A stretch of 46,602 bases of DNA from Candidatus Avimonas narfae (GCA_904395335.1 CAJFNR010000050.1:1-46602); one strand, 5' to 3'. Shown: positions 17,238-24,254, counted from the stretch's first letter. Numbers and translations: made by a program. Notes: a model not told the origin generated them from the letters alone.

Positions 17238-18036
17238 GCCTGATCTCCTCCTTGTTCATCACTTTTTGATATTTGTGGGCCGCGCGGCCCTTAAGCACTC
17301 TGCCGTCTCGGGTTATCACCTTATCGTCCGCCCGCAGCATCCGGTAATATAGATACGGTTGGCCGCTCACGGGAGACGTGCCCGCCTCGATGGATGCCAC
17401 GTCGATCACATAACCAATCTCCGCCTCCGGGGGTTCCCGCCAAGTGTCGGCGTCTACGACCTCTATTTCCGGTTCCGGGATGATTAGGTTTCGGCTGCCG
17501 CTCCACCTCCTGCCGATGATGCCGCCTTGTCCTCCCGGCCCTCTCGCCTCCTGATCGATGAGATAGGTGGCTAGAGCCTCGTAGTGACCGTCCTCATAGA
17601 GATATTGGATATCCGTCCGCCCCTTGTCCCATAATCCCCGAAGGTCCTCCGCAACGATCCCACCCAGAATCAAATGGTGGTGTATCCCGCCTTTGGAGCC
17701 TATTGCTGTTACCGCTATGTATTTAAGCTCTCCGCCGCGCTTTTTGACCTTGCCTCGGAGCCTCCTCAGTAAGCGGGAGCGATCCTTGACGGCCTCATCC
17801 CCCCCTGGACGCTCTCCGCGCCGGTAAGTAAGGGTTAGGTATATATCGCCCGGTGTAAAGTTTGCGTTGATAATCCGGATCAGCTGTCTGCGGGCCATTT
17901 TGCCGTTGTACTTTTGGACTGCCTCTGGTGTCCGGTCGGTCTTCTCCCGCCTTGTGGCTGTGATCCCGTATCTGGTGGATATCGTCTTTTGTATCTCGAT
18001 GGTGTTACCGGCCACATATCGTTTTTTGAGATACAC
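17101..18036 (-). CDS. HUH-type replication-associated protein (REP_ORF2-G2P like)
   Basis: About 311 aa from a GTG at 18036 (MYLKKRYVAGNTIEIQKTIS) with GAGGAGGGGGAGC just ahead; the open frame reaches 18084 but only through a TTG without a ribosome site. Residues 60-126 contain GDIYLTLTY, a Lys/Arg-rich helix and KYIAVTAIGSKGGIHHHLIL, the metal-binding His cluster of HUH nucleases. TYLIDQ near 158 offers a candidate nicking Tyr. Related frames occur in small Firmicutes phages as putative rolling-circle type initiators. The C-terminal 45 residues are basic and overlap the recU gene. No helicase or polymerase gene is visible nearby. Confidence 0.72.
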   Translation of the reverse strand: MYLKKRYVAGNTIEIQKTISTRYGITATRREKTDRTPEAVQKYNGKMARRQLIRIINANFTPGDIYLTLTYRRGERPGGDEAVKDRSRLLRRLRGKVKKRGGELKYIAVTAIGSKGGIHHHLILGGIVAEDLRGLWDKGRTDIQYLYEDGHYEALATYLIDQEARGPGGQGGIIGRRWSGSRNLIIPEPEIEVVDADTWREPPEAEIGYVIDVASIEAGTSPVSGQPYLYYRMLRADDKVITRDGRVLKGRAAHKYQKVMNKEEIRREMRKRYDAGTIQVLRRKHGKAKKPRGPDKGMEKPPSRGGLRAID

Positions 18037-18118
18037 GCTCCCCCTCCTCTCATACCCTAGGCGGATAGTTAATACATCAATCAAGCCTCAAATCGGCTTG
18101 CCGCCGATGTTTTTTCGC

Positions 18119-18147
18119 TTGCGCCCGCCCCTTATTTGTGGTATAAT
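18119..18147 (+). promoter_or_regulatory. Promoter of candidate small RNA
   Basis: TTGCGC (18119-18124), a 17-nt spacer ending in TGG, and TATAAT (18142-18147) make a good promoter with an extended -10, pointing opposite to the early operon. The only thing downstream before a terminator is about 65 nt of non-coding sequence. Confidence 0.72.
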
Positions 18148-18153
18148 GAAGAG

Positions 18154-18220
18154 GCTCGAAAGGGCGTTATATGTGAAGACCGCTGATAGGCTGCCGGGCC
18201 ATTACATCAGCGGTCTTTTT
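18154..18220 (+). ncRNA. Candidate prophage small RNA
   Basis: A promoter-to-terminator unit of roughly 67 nt. The 3' half is a perfect 12-bp stem (18176-18187 with 18206-18217, AAGACCGCTGAT / ATCAGCGGTCTT) followed by TTTTT. The T run follows the stem only on the plus strand, so the RNA is transcribed against the early operon. It lies in the gap between the Rep-like gene and an 86-aa gene, with its 3' end overlapping the last codons of the latter. A short frame beginning at the -10 region does not have a ribosome site. Confidence 0.62.
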
Positions 18221-18467
18221 CGTTGCCTCCTTTCTGTATCGGGTAATATTTCACGATCATCAACAGGTCAAATTCATGGCGCTGCTCGTCTGTCGGCACC
18301 GACCAAACAGGGATGCCTTTTCGGCGGCACCAATCACCATAATGCTGCCGGATAACGGGGTGGCGAAGGTTTGTCCGATATGGCCCCGGTTTGTCGTGTT
18401 CCGGCCATATCATCGGACCTGGACCTGTGTCCTCTTTTCGCGGCCACCCTGGCACGTATCTGCTCAC
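18207..18467 (-). CDS. Phage protein of unknown function (86 aa)
   Basis: Starts at a GTG at 18467 overlapping the TGA of the Ala-rich gene (GTGA) with GGGGGACAGG ahead. MSRYVPGWPRKEDTGPGPMI … NLRHPVIRQHYGDWCRRKGI … PVWSVPTDEQRHEFDLLMIV. It resembles short phage proteins rich in Trp and Pro; I cannot name a function. The longer open frame to 18767 consists of out-of-frame repeat sequence and is not used. Confidence 0.6.
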   Translation of the reverse strand: MSRYVPGWPRKEDTGPGPMIWPEHDKPGPYRTNLRHPVIRQHYGDWCRRKGIPVWSVPTDEQRHEFDLLMIVKYYPIQKGGNEKDR

Positions 18468-18760
18468 CGCCTGTCCCCCACAACATACTCCCGCAGCATC
18501 TGGGTGAGCATGTCCACCTGTGCGTTTCGTGCGGCGGCCTCTGCGGCGGCTTGTGCGGCGGTTCGTGCGGCCCATGTGGCGGCCCATGCGACGGTCTCTG
18601 CGGCGGCTTGTGCGGCGGCTTGTGCGACGGCCTCTGCGGCGGCTTGTGCGACGGCCTCTGCGGCATCCTGCGCGGCATCCTGCGCGGCGGCCTCTGCGGC
18701 GGCCAGCCAACACGGGCCGGACTCCATAAATTCGGAAAACGTTACCCGTGGTAATTCCAT
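18464..18760 (-). CDS. Ala-rich tandem-repeat protein (98 aa)
   Basis: MELPRVTFSEFMESGPCWLA, then about 60 residues built from four-residue steps of the type A-A-A-Q / A-A-V-A-E, then VDMLTQMLREYVVGDRR. The repeat would form a long alanine-rich helix. The ATG at 18760 follows AAGGAGAG, and the gene overlaps the upstream 2TM gene by 19 nt and the downstream gene by 4 nt. The overlaps and ribosome site support a real gene despite low complexity. Function unknown. Confidence 0.6.
   Translation of the reverse strand: MELPRVTFSEFMESGPCWLAAAEAAAQDAAQDAAEAVAQAAAEAVAQAAAQAAAETVAWAATWAARTAAQAAAEAAARNAQVDMLTQMLREYVVGDRR
18527..18712 (+). repeat. 12/24-nt tandem repeat inside the Ala-rich gene
   Basis: Units such as GCGGCGGCTTGT and GCGACGGCCTCT alternate in a run of about 185 bp with only small changes. 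The period of 12 nt keeps the reading frame. Such arrays change length by slippage, so the protein is likely variable between strains. Confidence 0.7.
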
Positions 18761-19083
18761 TTGACATCTCTCCTTTTCACATCAACCCCCCCCGTGACGG
18801 ACAGCGCCGCCAATACAAGGCTGGTCCCTCCGCATAGCGCCGACAGGCAAAATCCGGGCCAAATGTCCAGCGTCCCAGCCTCCATCCCGCCCAGTAACCC
18901 CAAAAAAAGGCAAAAAAATAATAGGCATGCCGTCATAGCGGCCATGCGTAGCGCTGCAGCTCGTACCCTCCGGCGTTTTTGGCATCTGCATTTCTCACGC
19001 TGCTTGCGGTCATCCTCCGGGGTTATGTACAGCACCTTTCCGCAGGCTGTACACCGCGTCCTAATCAGGACTCTTTCCTCCAT
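18742..19083 (-). CDS. Small membrane protein with N-terminal Cys-pair (113 aa)
   Basis: From the ATG at 19083 (AAAAGGAGAG ahead): MEERVLIRTRCTACGKVLYI then EDDRKQREKCRCQKRRR, a CxxC…CxC zinc-ribbon-like head, followed by two hydrophobic segments (MTACLLFFCLFLGLLGG; FCLSALCGGTSLVLAAL) and a polar tail. Predicted topology puts the Cys head in the cytoplasm. No family recognised. The ribosome site is nearly the same 20-nt sequence as that of the next gene. Confidence 0.58.
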   Translation of the reverse strand: MEERVLIRTRCTACGKVLYITPEDDRKQREKCRCQKRRRVRAAALRMAAMTACLLFFCLFLGLLGGMEAGTLDIWPGFCLSALCGGTSLVLAALSVTGGVDVKRRDVKWNYHG

Positions 19084-19396
19084 TTTGCATCTCTCCTTTT
19101 TTGGGGAGGCCTGTCCACCGGTCGCGCCCGGCAGCCTCCATAACATCACCCAGCCTGCGGCGGATATCGGTATCCATTGACGATTGATAATGCGCCCATA
19201 CCTCTATGGCGTTCTCAGACGTTACCTCCCGACTGATGGTATCCCCACCGTCTCCAACATATTCGACGGCGTACAGATTCCCGACGCCGAGCATTACAAG
19301 CGTCCGTCCATCCCCGCAGCGGTGACGGAAATATATGCGCCTTCCTGCGCCCGTCTCTTTATCGTTCTTTCGGGACTCCTCTATGACGCCTGACAT
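19061..19396 (-). CDS. Phage protein of unknown function (111 aa)
   Basis: Starts at 19396 (MSGVIEESRKNDKETGAGRR) behind GGAGGAATCAAA. Contains GRTLVMLGVGNLYAVEYVGD and a helical C-terminal half (DTDIRRRLGDVMEAAGRDRW). Overlaps the excisionase-like gene by 16 nt and the following gene by 23 nt, as in a compact phage operon. No function assigned. Confidence 0.58.
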   Translation of the reverse strand: MSGVIEESRKNDKETGAGRRIYFRHRCGDGRTLVMLGVGNLYAVEYVGDGGDTISREVTSENAIEVWAHYQSSMDTDIRRRLGDVMEAAGRDRWTGLPKKGEMQNGGKSPD

Positions 19397-19620
19397 TTTG
19401 ATTCCTCCCGAGACTGGGACGAAAAAAGCTTTTGAACTTCCTCTTTCCTGTACCTCCACCCGGTGCCCATTTTGAAGCCCGGAAGCTTTCCTTTTTGTGT
19501 TTGCTTTTTTACAGTTTCGTAGCTCCATCCGGTCAAACGACACATGATTGCAATATCAAATATCACCGGTACTTCGTCCCAACTGGTTATGGGCTGGAAT
19601 TTTTGGGCTGCTTTTCTCAT
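19381..19620 (-). CDS. Excisionase / MerR-like DNA-binding protein
   Basis: A 79-aa protein from the ATG at 19620 (AGGAGG 8 nt upstream): MRKAAQKFQPITSWDEVPVI, then MCRLTGWSYETVKKQTQKGK and LPGFKMGTGWRYRKEEVQKL. This is the winged helix of the helix_turn_helix_17/excisionase group: a recognition helix, then 'GxK-G-RYRK' wing. Likely an excisionase directing the integrase, or another early regulator. It is the first gene of this part of the early operon after the inverted moron. Confidence 0.75.
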   Translation of the reverse strand: MRKAAQKFQPITSWDEVPVIFDIAIMCRLTGWSYETVKKQTQKGKLPGFKMGTGWRYRKEEVQKLFSSQSREESKCQAS

Positions 19621-19651
19621 GTGTTTAGCCTCCTTCCATCTCGTGTGGTTA

Positions 19652-19680
19652 TTGCACAATTCGCTTTAGTATGGTATACA
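19652..19680 (+). promoter_or_regulatory. Promoter of the 2TM moron
   Basis: TTGCAC (19652-19657), 17-nt spacer ending TGG and TATACA (19675-19680). It reads into the 2TM gene whose ATG is at 19715. Confidence 0.7.
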
Positions 19681-19714
19681 TAGACATATAGCGACTATGA
19701 AGGGGTAAAGTTTT

Positions 19715-20227
19715 ATGCGGGACGAGTTGTTTTGTTATTATGTCGAACTCGGGCATAAGCTGAATTACTACCGTGCGTACTCGATTTCGGCTCGAAGAAT
19801 AAAAAATGCTTATTCGGGCTTCTTGATGCTTGTATCTGCGGCGGGCATCGCCACACTTTCTTGCTGGGATAGACTCCCGGTTTTATGGTCTGTTGTTGCC
19901 CTATCCGCACAGGTACTACAAGTGCTACAACCATTGACGCAATCGGCAAAACAAAAAGAAGCATTAAAGTACATCATTCAAGATACGAGTAACATTTTCG
20001 ATGATGTTCGTAAATTGTGGGATTCTTGCGGGGCTTATGAACTACCAGCCAAACGTGATTTTTATAAGGAACTCGCAAAATTCCGGCGCCGCGAGGATGA
20101 TGTGATAGAACGTTTCGCGAGCGATTTGGATTTTCCTCATAAAAAGAGATTAGAGAAAAAGGCAAAGGTAAATAATGGCGACTATTTTCGGTACCACTAT
20201 AACGCGGACATCGTGGAGGAATGGTAA
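19715..20227 (+). CDS. Two-transmembrane-segment protein (SLATT-like), prophage moron
   Basis: A 170-aa protein: MRDELFCYYVELGHKLNYYR, a short basic stretch, two adjacent hydrophobic segments (about residues 34-52 and 56-75) separated by a tight turn, then a helical cytoplasmic tail with acidic and basic clusters. The layout recalls the SLATT (2TM effector) class tied to defence systems, but I cannot confirm membership. It is expressed on the strand opposite to the early operon with its own promoter and terminator and is followed by an overlapping 41-aa gene. A role in lysogen phenotype or superinfection exclusion is inference. Confidence 0.65.
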   Translation: MRDELFCYYVELGHKLNYYRAYSISARRIKNAYSGFLMLVSAAGIATLSCWDRLPVLWSVVALSAQVLQVLQPLTQSAKQKEALKYIIQDTSNIFDDVRKLWDSCGAYELPAKRDFYKELAKFRRREDDVIERFASDLDFPHKKRLEKKAKVNNGDYFRYHYNADIVEEW

Positions 20228-20352
20228 TGGAAAAATCCAAGAACAATCAGCCGAAAACGAAGAAAACGGTTATAAGCGAAAGCAGAAATATAGCCAAACC
20301 ACCTACATATAAAATCGCAACCCCGCCGCCGAAGCCGCCGAAGAAAAAATAA
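20227..20352 (+). CDS. Basic Lys/Pro-rich 41-aa peptide
   Basis: The ATG at 20227 overlaps the upstream TAA (TAATG), so it is translationally coupled to the 2TM gene. MEKSKNNQPKTKKTVISESR … NIAKPPTYKIATPPPKPPKKK. It is positively charged, likely disordered and rich in PPxP-type motifs that could bind a partner. No family recognised. A terminator begins 10 nt later. Confidence 0.55.
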   Translation: MEKSKNNQPKTKKTVISESRNIAKPPTYKIATPPPKPPKKK

Positions 20353-20356
20353 CCCT

Positions 20357-20512
20357 CTACCGCCGCCTTTTATGGCGGCTCTTTTTTCTGTTCAGCCATT
20401 CACAGTACGCGCACTGAGAATCCGGGGATTTGTCGAGGACCATTGCCATAATCAAGCGGTGCAAGGCAATTCCAACGGTAATGCCCGAGATAAACACTAC
20501 TGCATATTCCAT
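20357..20512 (-). CDS. Small membrane protein (51 aa)
   Basis: MEYAVVFISGITVGIALHRL … IMAMVLDKSPDSQCAYCEWL … NRKKSRHKRRR. One hydrophobic segment, a CxxC pair and a strongly basic tail. The ATG at 20512 follows AGGGAGCG. Its 3' end contains the terminator of the convergent moron. Similar short proteins with an 'AYCEWL' segment occur in phage early operons; function unknown. Confidence 0.5.
   Translation of the reverse strand: MEYAVVFISGITVGIALHRLIMAMVLDKSPDSQCAYCEWLNRKKSRHKRRR
20362..20388 (+). terminator. Terminator of the 2TM moron
   Basis: GCCGCC / GGCGGC (20362-20367 / 20374-20379) with loop TTTTAT, followed by a T-rich run. Confidence 0.75.
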
Positions 20513-20555
20513 TTCCTCACGCTCCCTTCTCTCCCGCTCCTATGAGCGGGCTTTT

Positions 20556-20765
20556 TCATGCGCTGTGTTGACAATCGTCCAGTAAATCATCCAGCTTGCA
20601 TCCGAGGACATCGGCGATCTCTTTCGCCACTTGCAAAGACGGATTTTTTGTGCCTCGCTCAATCTGGCAAAGCATTGCCTGTGAGATGCTAGATTGCTCC
20701 GCTACATGCGCCTGCGAAAATCCCGCCGCCTCTCGGAGAGCCCGGATGTTTGACCCTACGCTCAT
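20556..20765 (-). CDS. XRE-family regulator, Cro-like
   Basis: A 69-aa helix-turn-helix protein: MSVGSNIRALREAAGFSQAH, VAEQSSISQAMLCQIERGTK, NPSLQVAKEIADVLGCKLDD. The whole protein is a single XRE domain, as in Cro-type repressors. ATG at 20765 with AAGGAGG 8 nt ahead. It is the second gene of the early leftward transcript from the promoter at 21,050-21,077 and probably competes with the prophage repressor for the two operators. Confidence 0.85.
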   Translation of the reverse strand: MSVGSNIRALREAAGFSQAHVAEQSSISQAMLCQIERGTKNPSLQVAKEIADVLGCKLDDLLDDCQHSA

Positions 20766-20824
20766 TTCTTCCACCTCCTTATCACTAGAACCAGCACCGC
20801 CAGATTCAACACGTCAAACACGCT

Positions 20825-20995
20825 TTAAGGTATCTTGGCAAGTCTTCGCATGGTGCCGAGTTTAAATGTACGATAACCAGAATCTTTAATTGCGGTTACA
20901 AGCTGATTCATTGTATAGTCTTCTGGCAAAATAACGCTGGCCCCATAGATAAAGGAACCATAAGAGGTTTCGCCATCGAAATAAACCTTAACCAT
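20825..20995 (-). CDS. Small early phage protein (56 aa)
   Basis: MVKVYFDGETSYGSFIYGAS … VILPEDYTMNQLVTAIKDSG … YRTFKLGTMRRLAKIP. ATG at 20995 with AAGGAAG 7 nt ahead, about 50 nt downstream of the early promoter. A small alpha/beta protein; no function assigned. Confidence 0.6.
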   Translation of the reverse strand: MVKVYFDGETSYGSFIYGASVILPEDYTMNQLVTAIKDSGYRTFKLGTMRRLAKIP

Positions 20996-21048
20996 TGCTT
21001 TGCTTCCTTTTTTGTGGTATCGTTAAAATGTATTCTTAACATGGTAAT

Positions 21049-21077
21049 AGTATATCTCAATTTTATGAGATTGTCAA
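21049..21077 (-). promoter_or_regulatory. Early leftward promoter with operator in the spacer
   Basis: On the minus strand TTGACA (21077-21072), a 17-nt spacer and TATACT (21054-21049). A palindromic 16-mer TCTCA…TGAGA (21055-21070) exactly fills the spacer, so a bound repressor would block RNA polymerase. This is the lytic promoter of the switch. Confidence 0.85.
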
Positions 21078-21084
21078 CAGTTTG

Positions 21085-21100
21085 TCTTATTTTATTGAGA
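21085..21100. promoter_or_regulatory. Second repressor operator
   Basis: A second 16-mer of the same type (TCTTA…TGAGA) starts 30 bp after the first, nearly three helical turns, and lies between the divergent early promoter and the repressor gene. Cooperative repressor binding is likely. Confidence 0.7.
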
Positions 21101-21133
21101 TTCAGCGAATTGCATAAAAAAGAGGGTGTCGTT

Positions 21134-21496
21134 TTGTTTTGGAATAGGTTTTATGATTTGTGTGTTAAGCGAGGCACAAAGCCTAATCCGGTCGCTAAAG
21201 AAATCGGAATATCGTCTGGCACCCTTACAAAGTGGAAGTCTGCCGGAACTCTTCCAAACGGTGAAACTCTCATTAAAATTGCTGACTATCTGGATTGCTC
21301 AGTCGATTATCTGCTGGGCCGCACAGACTATCCGCGCTTGGTAATAAAAAAAGCACCGCCAGAAAGCGGTGCCGATGAGTATACAAAAAATATGGATGCG
21401 CCAGATCTTACTATTGAAGAAATCCGAGAACTACGCGAATTTCTCCAGGAGCGCAATCCAAAGGGGGAACGAAAACATGATCGACCGGGCTTTTAA
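21134..21496 (+). CDS. Prophage repressor (CI-like, XRE family)
   Basis: A 120-aa repressor starting at a TTG at 21134 (GAGGGTG 5 nt ahead; the frame further upstream covers the operators). FWNRFYDLCVKRGTKPNPVA, KEIGISSGTLTKWKSAGTLP, NGETLIKIADYLDCSVDYLL, GRTD is a full XRE domain with the 'SVDYLLGRTD' end typical of Firmicutes prophage repressors. The C-terminal 40 residues are acidic and helical. No LexA-like peptidase domain is present, so induction must work through another protein, not self-cleavage. Confidence 0.85.
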   Translation: MFWNRFYDLCVKRGTKPNPVAKEIGISSGTLTKWKSAGTLPNGETLIKIADYLDCSVDYLLGRTDYPRLVIKKAPPESGADEYTKNMDAPDLTIEEIRELREFLQERNPKGERKHDRPGF

Positions 21497-22520
21497 GGGA
21501 AAGAGTATCGTTGAATTCCCCAATACATACGTTTGCATTGATGTGGAAACCACCGGTTTAGATTATGATTCTGATGAAATTATTGAGGTTGGTGCTGCAC
21601 TTGTAGAAAACGGGGAGATCGTAAACACTTTTTCGTCCTTTGTGAAGCCTAAACGTTCCCACGTACTTCTAACCGGAGCGACGTTGGATCAAATGGGGCT
21701 GAAAAGTTTTGCGGATTTGACCGATGAACTTTGTGATCAATTTTTTTCTATGCATCTCATACCAGACTACATTACAGATCTCACTGGTATTACCGATAAT
21801 TTGCTTCTAAGTGCCCCAAGCGCAGAAGATATTCTTCCAAAGCTAAAGGATTTTATAGGGGATAACATATTAATCGGTCATAATGTCGGCTTTGATGTCA
21901 ACTTTTTGTACGACGCTTTCCAAGAACTGGGAATCAACCTGACAAACGATCATGTAAATACAATGCGGATTTCCAAAAAACTATTTCCTGAACTTGAGCA
22001 TCATCGGTTGCGCGATATTGTCGATCATTTAAAAATTCAAACCGACAATTTCCACCGAGCCGAATCAGACGCCCTTACTACAATAAAATGTTTTGAAAGC
22101 ATGAAGTCCATTATCCTTCAAACACAATCGTTTAATGATTTTAAAAAACAGTTTTCCAAATTTAAAAAATATAAGAACAGCCTATCAACCATCGCTCCAA
22201 CTGTCGATGAATTTGATGAATCTAACCCTATATTTGGTAAGATTATCGTTTTTACCGGCACCTTGTCGCACATGAGCAGAAAAGACGCTTTTCAGATTGT
22301 CGCCAACCTTGGAGGAATTCCCGAAAACGCTGTTACAACGAAAACGAATTTTCTCATAGTGGGGAATGAAGAATTTGTCAAATCAGTAAAAAACGGCCAG
22401 ACCTCTAAAATGCGAAAGGCGTCAAACTATCAACAAAAGGGATTAGATATTCTAACATTATCTGAAAACACATTTTTTGATATGATTGAGCCCTATGTAT
22501 CCGTCTCTTCTTTATTATAA
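21477..22520 (+). CDS. DEDDh 3'-5' exonuclease with C-terminal BRCT domain
   Basis: A 347-aa protein from the ATG at 21477 (AAGGGGGAAC ahead), overlapping the repressor end. Exonuclease motifs: I, CIDVETTGLD (Asp22, Glu24); II, ILIGHNVGFDVNFLYDAF; III, NFHRAESDALTT (HxxxxD). This is the DNA polymerase III epsilon/DnaQ superfamily. From about residue 245, NPIFGKIIVFTGTLSHMSRK, ANLGGIPENAVTTKTNFLIV is a BRCT domain as in NAD-dependent ligases. The fusion occurs in bacterial free-standing exonucleases thought to act in DNA repair. Co-transcribed with the repressor, so expressed in the lysogen. Confidence 0.88.
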   Translation: MIDRAFKGKSIVEFPNTYVCIDVETTGLDYDSDEIIEVGAALVENGEIVNTFSSFVKPKRSHVLLTGATLDQMGLKSFADLTDELCDQFFSMHLIPDYITDLTGITDNLLLSAPSAEDILPKLKDFIGDNILIGHNVGFDVNFLYDAFQELGINLTNDHVNTMRISKKLFPELEHHRLRDIVDHLKIQTDNFHRAESDALTTIKCFESMKSIILQTQSFNDFKKQFSKFKKYKNSLSTIAPTVDEFDESNPIFGKIIVFTGTLSHMSRKDAFQIVANLGGIPENAVTTKTNFLIVGNEEFVKSVKNGQTSKMRKASNYQQKGLDILTLSENTFFDMIEPYVSVSSLL

Positions 22521-22696
22521 AGAATAGGAGTGGCGGACGGTAACACGTAACCCGTATTGACGTAAGTAGTGCCATTAATAGTAATTGATTCGTACTCGGC
22601 ATATTTCGGCGGAAACTCAATATAGCGCCGCTCCGTGGTCACCTCCCGCTCATCATCTTCTTTCTTGGCTTGTACTGTTTGTTTTTCTGTGACCAC
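22493..22696 (-). CDS. Small phage protein (67 aa)
   Basis: A GTG start at 22696 with GGGAGGAG just ahead. MVTEKQTVQAKKEDDEREVT … RRYIEFPPKYAEYESITING … TTYVNTGYVLPSATPILY. Charged N-terminus and a beta-prone C-terminus. The 3' end overlaps the end of the exonuclease gene by 28 nt on the other strand. No family recognised. Confidence 0.45.
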   Translation of the reverse strand: MVTEKQTVQAKKEDDEREVTTERRYIEFPPKYAEYESITINGTTYVNTGYVLPSATPILYNKEETDT

Positions 22697-23048
22697 GCCG
22701 ACTCCTCCCCCTCCGATTTTGTGTATCTATATAGAACATTTGTTTCACGTCGATTTCTATTATGCGCGCCACACGCGAGAAAATCAACCGTAATATACGC
22801 GCCGCCCGGATGATCATCGTGCTTTGAGCATAGCCATTTGCTAAACGCGCACTAAAGTTTACATTGCATGATCTTATGTGTCAATTATAAAGCATTAAAT
22901 GGTATGATAACAAGGAAAAATATTCCATCAAGTAAAATTTTCACAGATATGTTTGTGGAAAATGCTGGATTTCATTGATTTCCGCATGGATTTGAATTAG
23001 AATTCCCTTGAGCGGTCGATAAATACGTATTTTGAGGGAGGGGATATT
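22697..23048. other. Non-coding region before the integrase gene
   Basis: 352 bp without a convincing gene. It holds a plus-strand promoter candidate (TTGCAT 22864-22869, 16-nt spacer, TATAAA 22886-22891), and the GAGGGAGGGG ribosome site of the integrase at 23034-23043. Regulators of int and arm-type sites could bind here. Confidence 0.6.
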
Positions 23049-24254
23049 GTGCCAAAACTCAAAAAGAGGCCGGATGGGAGATATTCGAGGCAGATATATC
23101 TCGGTATCGGGCCCGACGGGAAGCGCAAATACAAGACCGTATACGGCGCTACCCCGAAAGAGGTTGACGACGCCCTCCTGGAAGTAAAGCTGCGGATGAA
23201 AAAGGGCCTGGACGTGGCCGCAGAAATGGACACTTTCGGCGATTGGGCAGAACGATGGCTGGCTATCAAACGGCAGGAGGTGGCTGAAAAACAATACAGG
23301 TGCTATAAAGCCAGTACCGATTATCTCCTGAACCGCCTCGGTCATACTCCTATCAGCAAGGTTAGGAGCTGCGATATACAGGATATAGTCACGGCCCTGG
23401 CGCGCAAAAACCCGCACACCAATAAGCCATCATCCAAAAAGGTGTTGTCCGATCTGCGGATGACTGCCGGTCAAATATGTAAAATTGCAATCGCCAATCG
23501 CGCACTGGACTACAACCCAGCGGAATCGGTTATCATACCGTCCGACGCCCCCAAAAAGACCAGGCGGGCATTAACCGATGAGGAAAGGCGGTGGATAGAG
23601 GATACACCCCACCGGGCACAGGTGCCCGCTATGATTATGCTATATGCCGGTCTGAGGCGTGGAGAGGTCATTCCGCTCACGTGGTCGGATATTGATCTAG
23701 ACGCTCGTACCATCCGCGTGTGCAAGGCTGTAAAGATGGTTGACGGACGCCCGGTGGTCAAGCCGGTGACAAAGACTGCGGCCGGTATGAGGACGGTAGA
23801 CATCCCGGTTATTCTCGCGGATTTCCTGCGATCCAAAAAACCTCCCTCTGGTAAGGTCCTGGAGCCGCATCCCCTCGTCTGCCCATCTGCATCCGGCGCG
23901 ATGATGACGGACAGCGCCTTTGACCGGATGTGGGAGAGCTATCTCACCGACTTAAACTTTAAGTACGGCGACTTTAGTGGCCTGGGCCGGCAACCCAAAA
24001 GTAAATATGATCCCGGAGGGGTCCCTATGCGCATAGAGCCTTTTACGGCGCACTGCCTCCGCCACACATATGCCTCTATGCTTTATAAGGCCGGGGTGGA
24101 CGTGTTGACGGCCAAAGCGCAATTAGGTCATGCGGACGTCAAGACCACCCTGCAAATTTACACCCATCTGGACAGCCAGTATAAGCGGAGCAGCATGGAC
24201 AGGCTGGATGGGTATTTGAGCAAAAGCGAGGATGGCGGCGCCGGCGCAAAATAG
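23049..24254 (+). CDS. int: Tyrosine-type site-specific integrase
   Basis: A 401-aa recombinase with all three domains: an AP2-like arm-binding domain (residues 1-55, RPDGRYSRQIYLGIGPDGKR), a SAM-like core-binding domain (60-165, FGDWAERWLAIKRQEVAEKQ), and the catalytic domain. Catalytic residues are Arg203 (YAGLRRGEV), a Lys near 242, His335/Arg338 (TAHCLRHTYASML), His361 (LGHADVKTTLQ) and Tyr371 (IYTHLD). The start is a GTG with a strong ribosome site. It lies 73 nt from the tRNA fragment at the host junction, so it integrates the prophage into a tRNA-Thr gene. Confidence 0.97.
   Translation: MPKLKKRPDGRYSRQIYLGIGPDGKRKYKTVYGATPKEVDDALLEVKLRMKKGLDVAAEMDTFGDWAERWLAIKRQEVAEKQYRCYKASTDYLLNRLGHTPISKVRSCDIQDIVTALARKNPHTNKPSSKKVLSDLRMTAGQICKIAIANRALDYNPAESVIIPSDAPKKTRRALTDEERRWIEDTPHRAQVPAMIMLYAGLRRGEVIPLTWSDIDLDARTIRVCKAVKMVDGRPVVKPVTKTAAGMRTVDIPVILADFLRSKKPPSGKVLEPHPLVCPSASGAMMTDSAFDRMWESYLTDLNFKYGDFSGLGRQPKSKYDPGGVPMRIEPFTAHCLRHTYASMLYKAGVDVLTAKAQLGHADVKTTLQIYTHLDSQYKRSSMDRLDGYLSKSEDGGAGAK

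Noticed and set aside
18334-18767. Arg/Pro- and Cys/Gly-rich long frames across the 12-nt repeat
   Set aside because: They arise because the repeat is open in all frames; only the Ala-rich frame has a coupled start and ribosome site.
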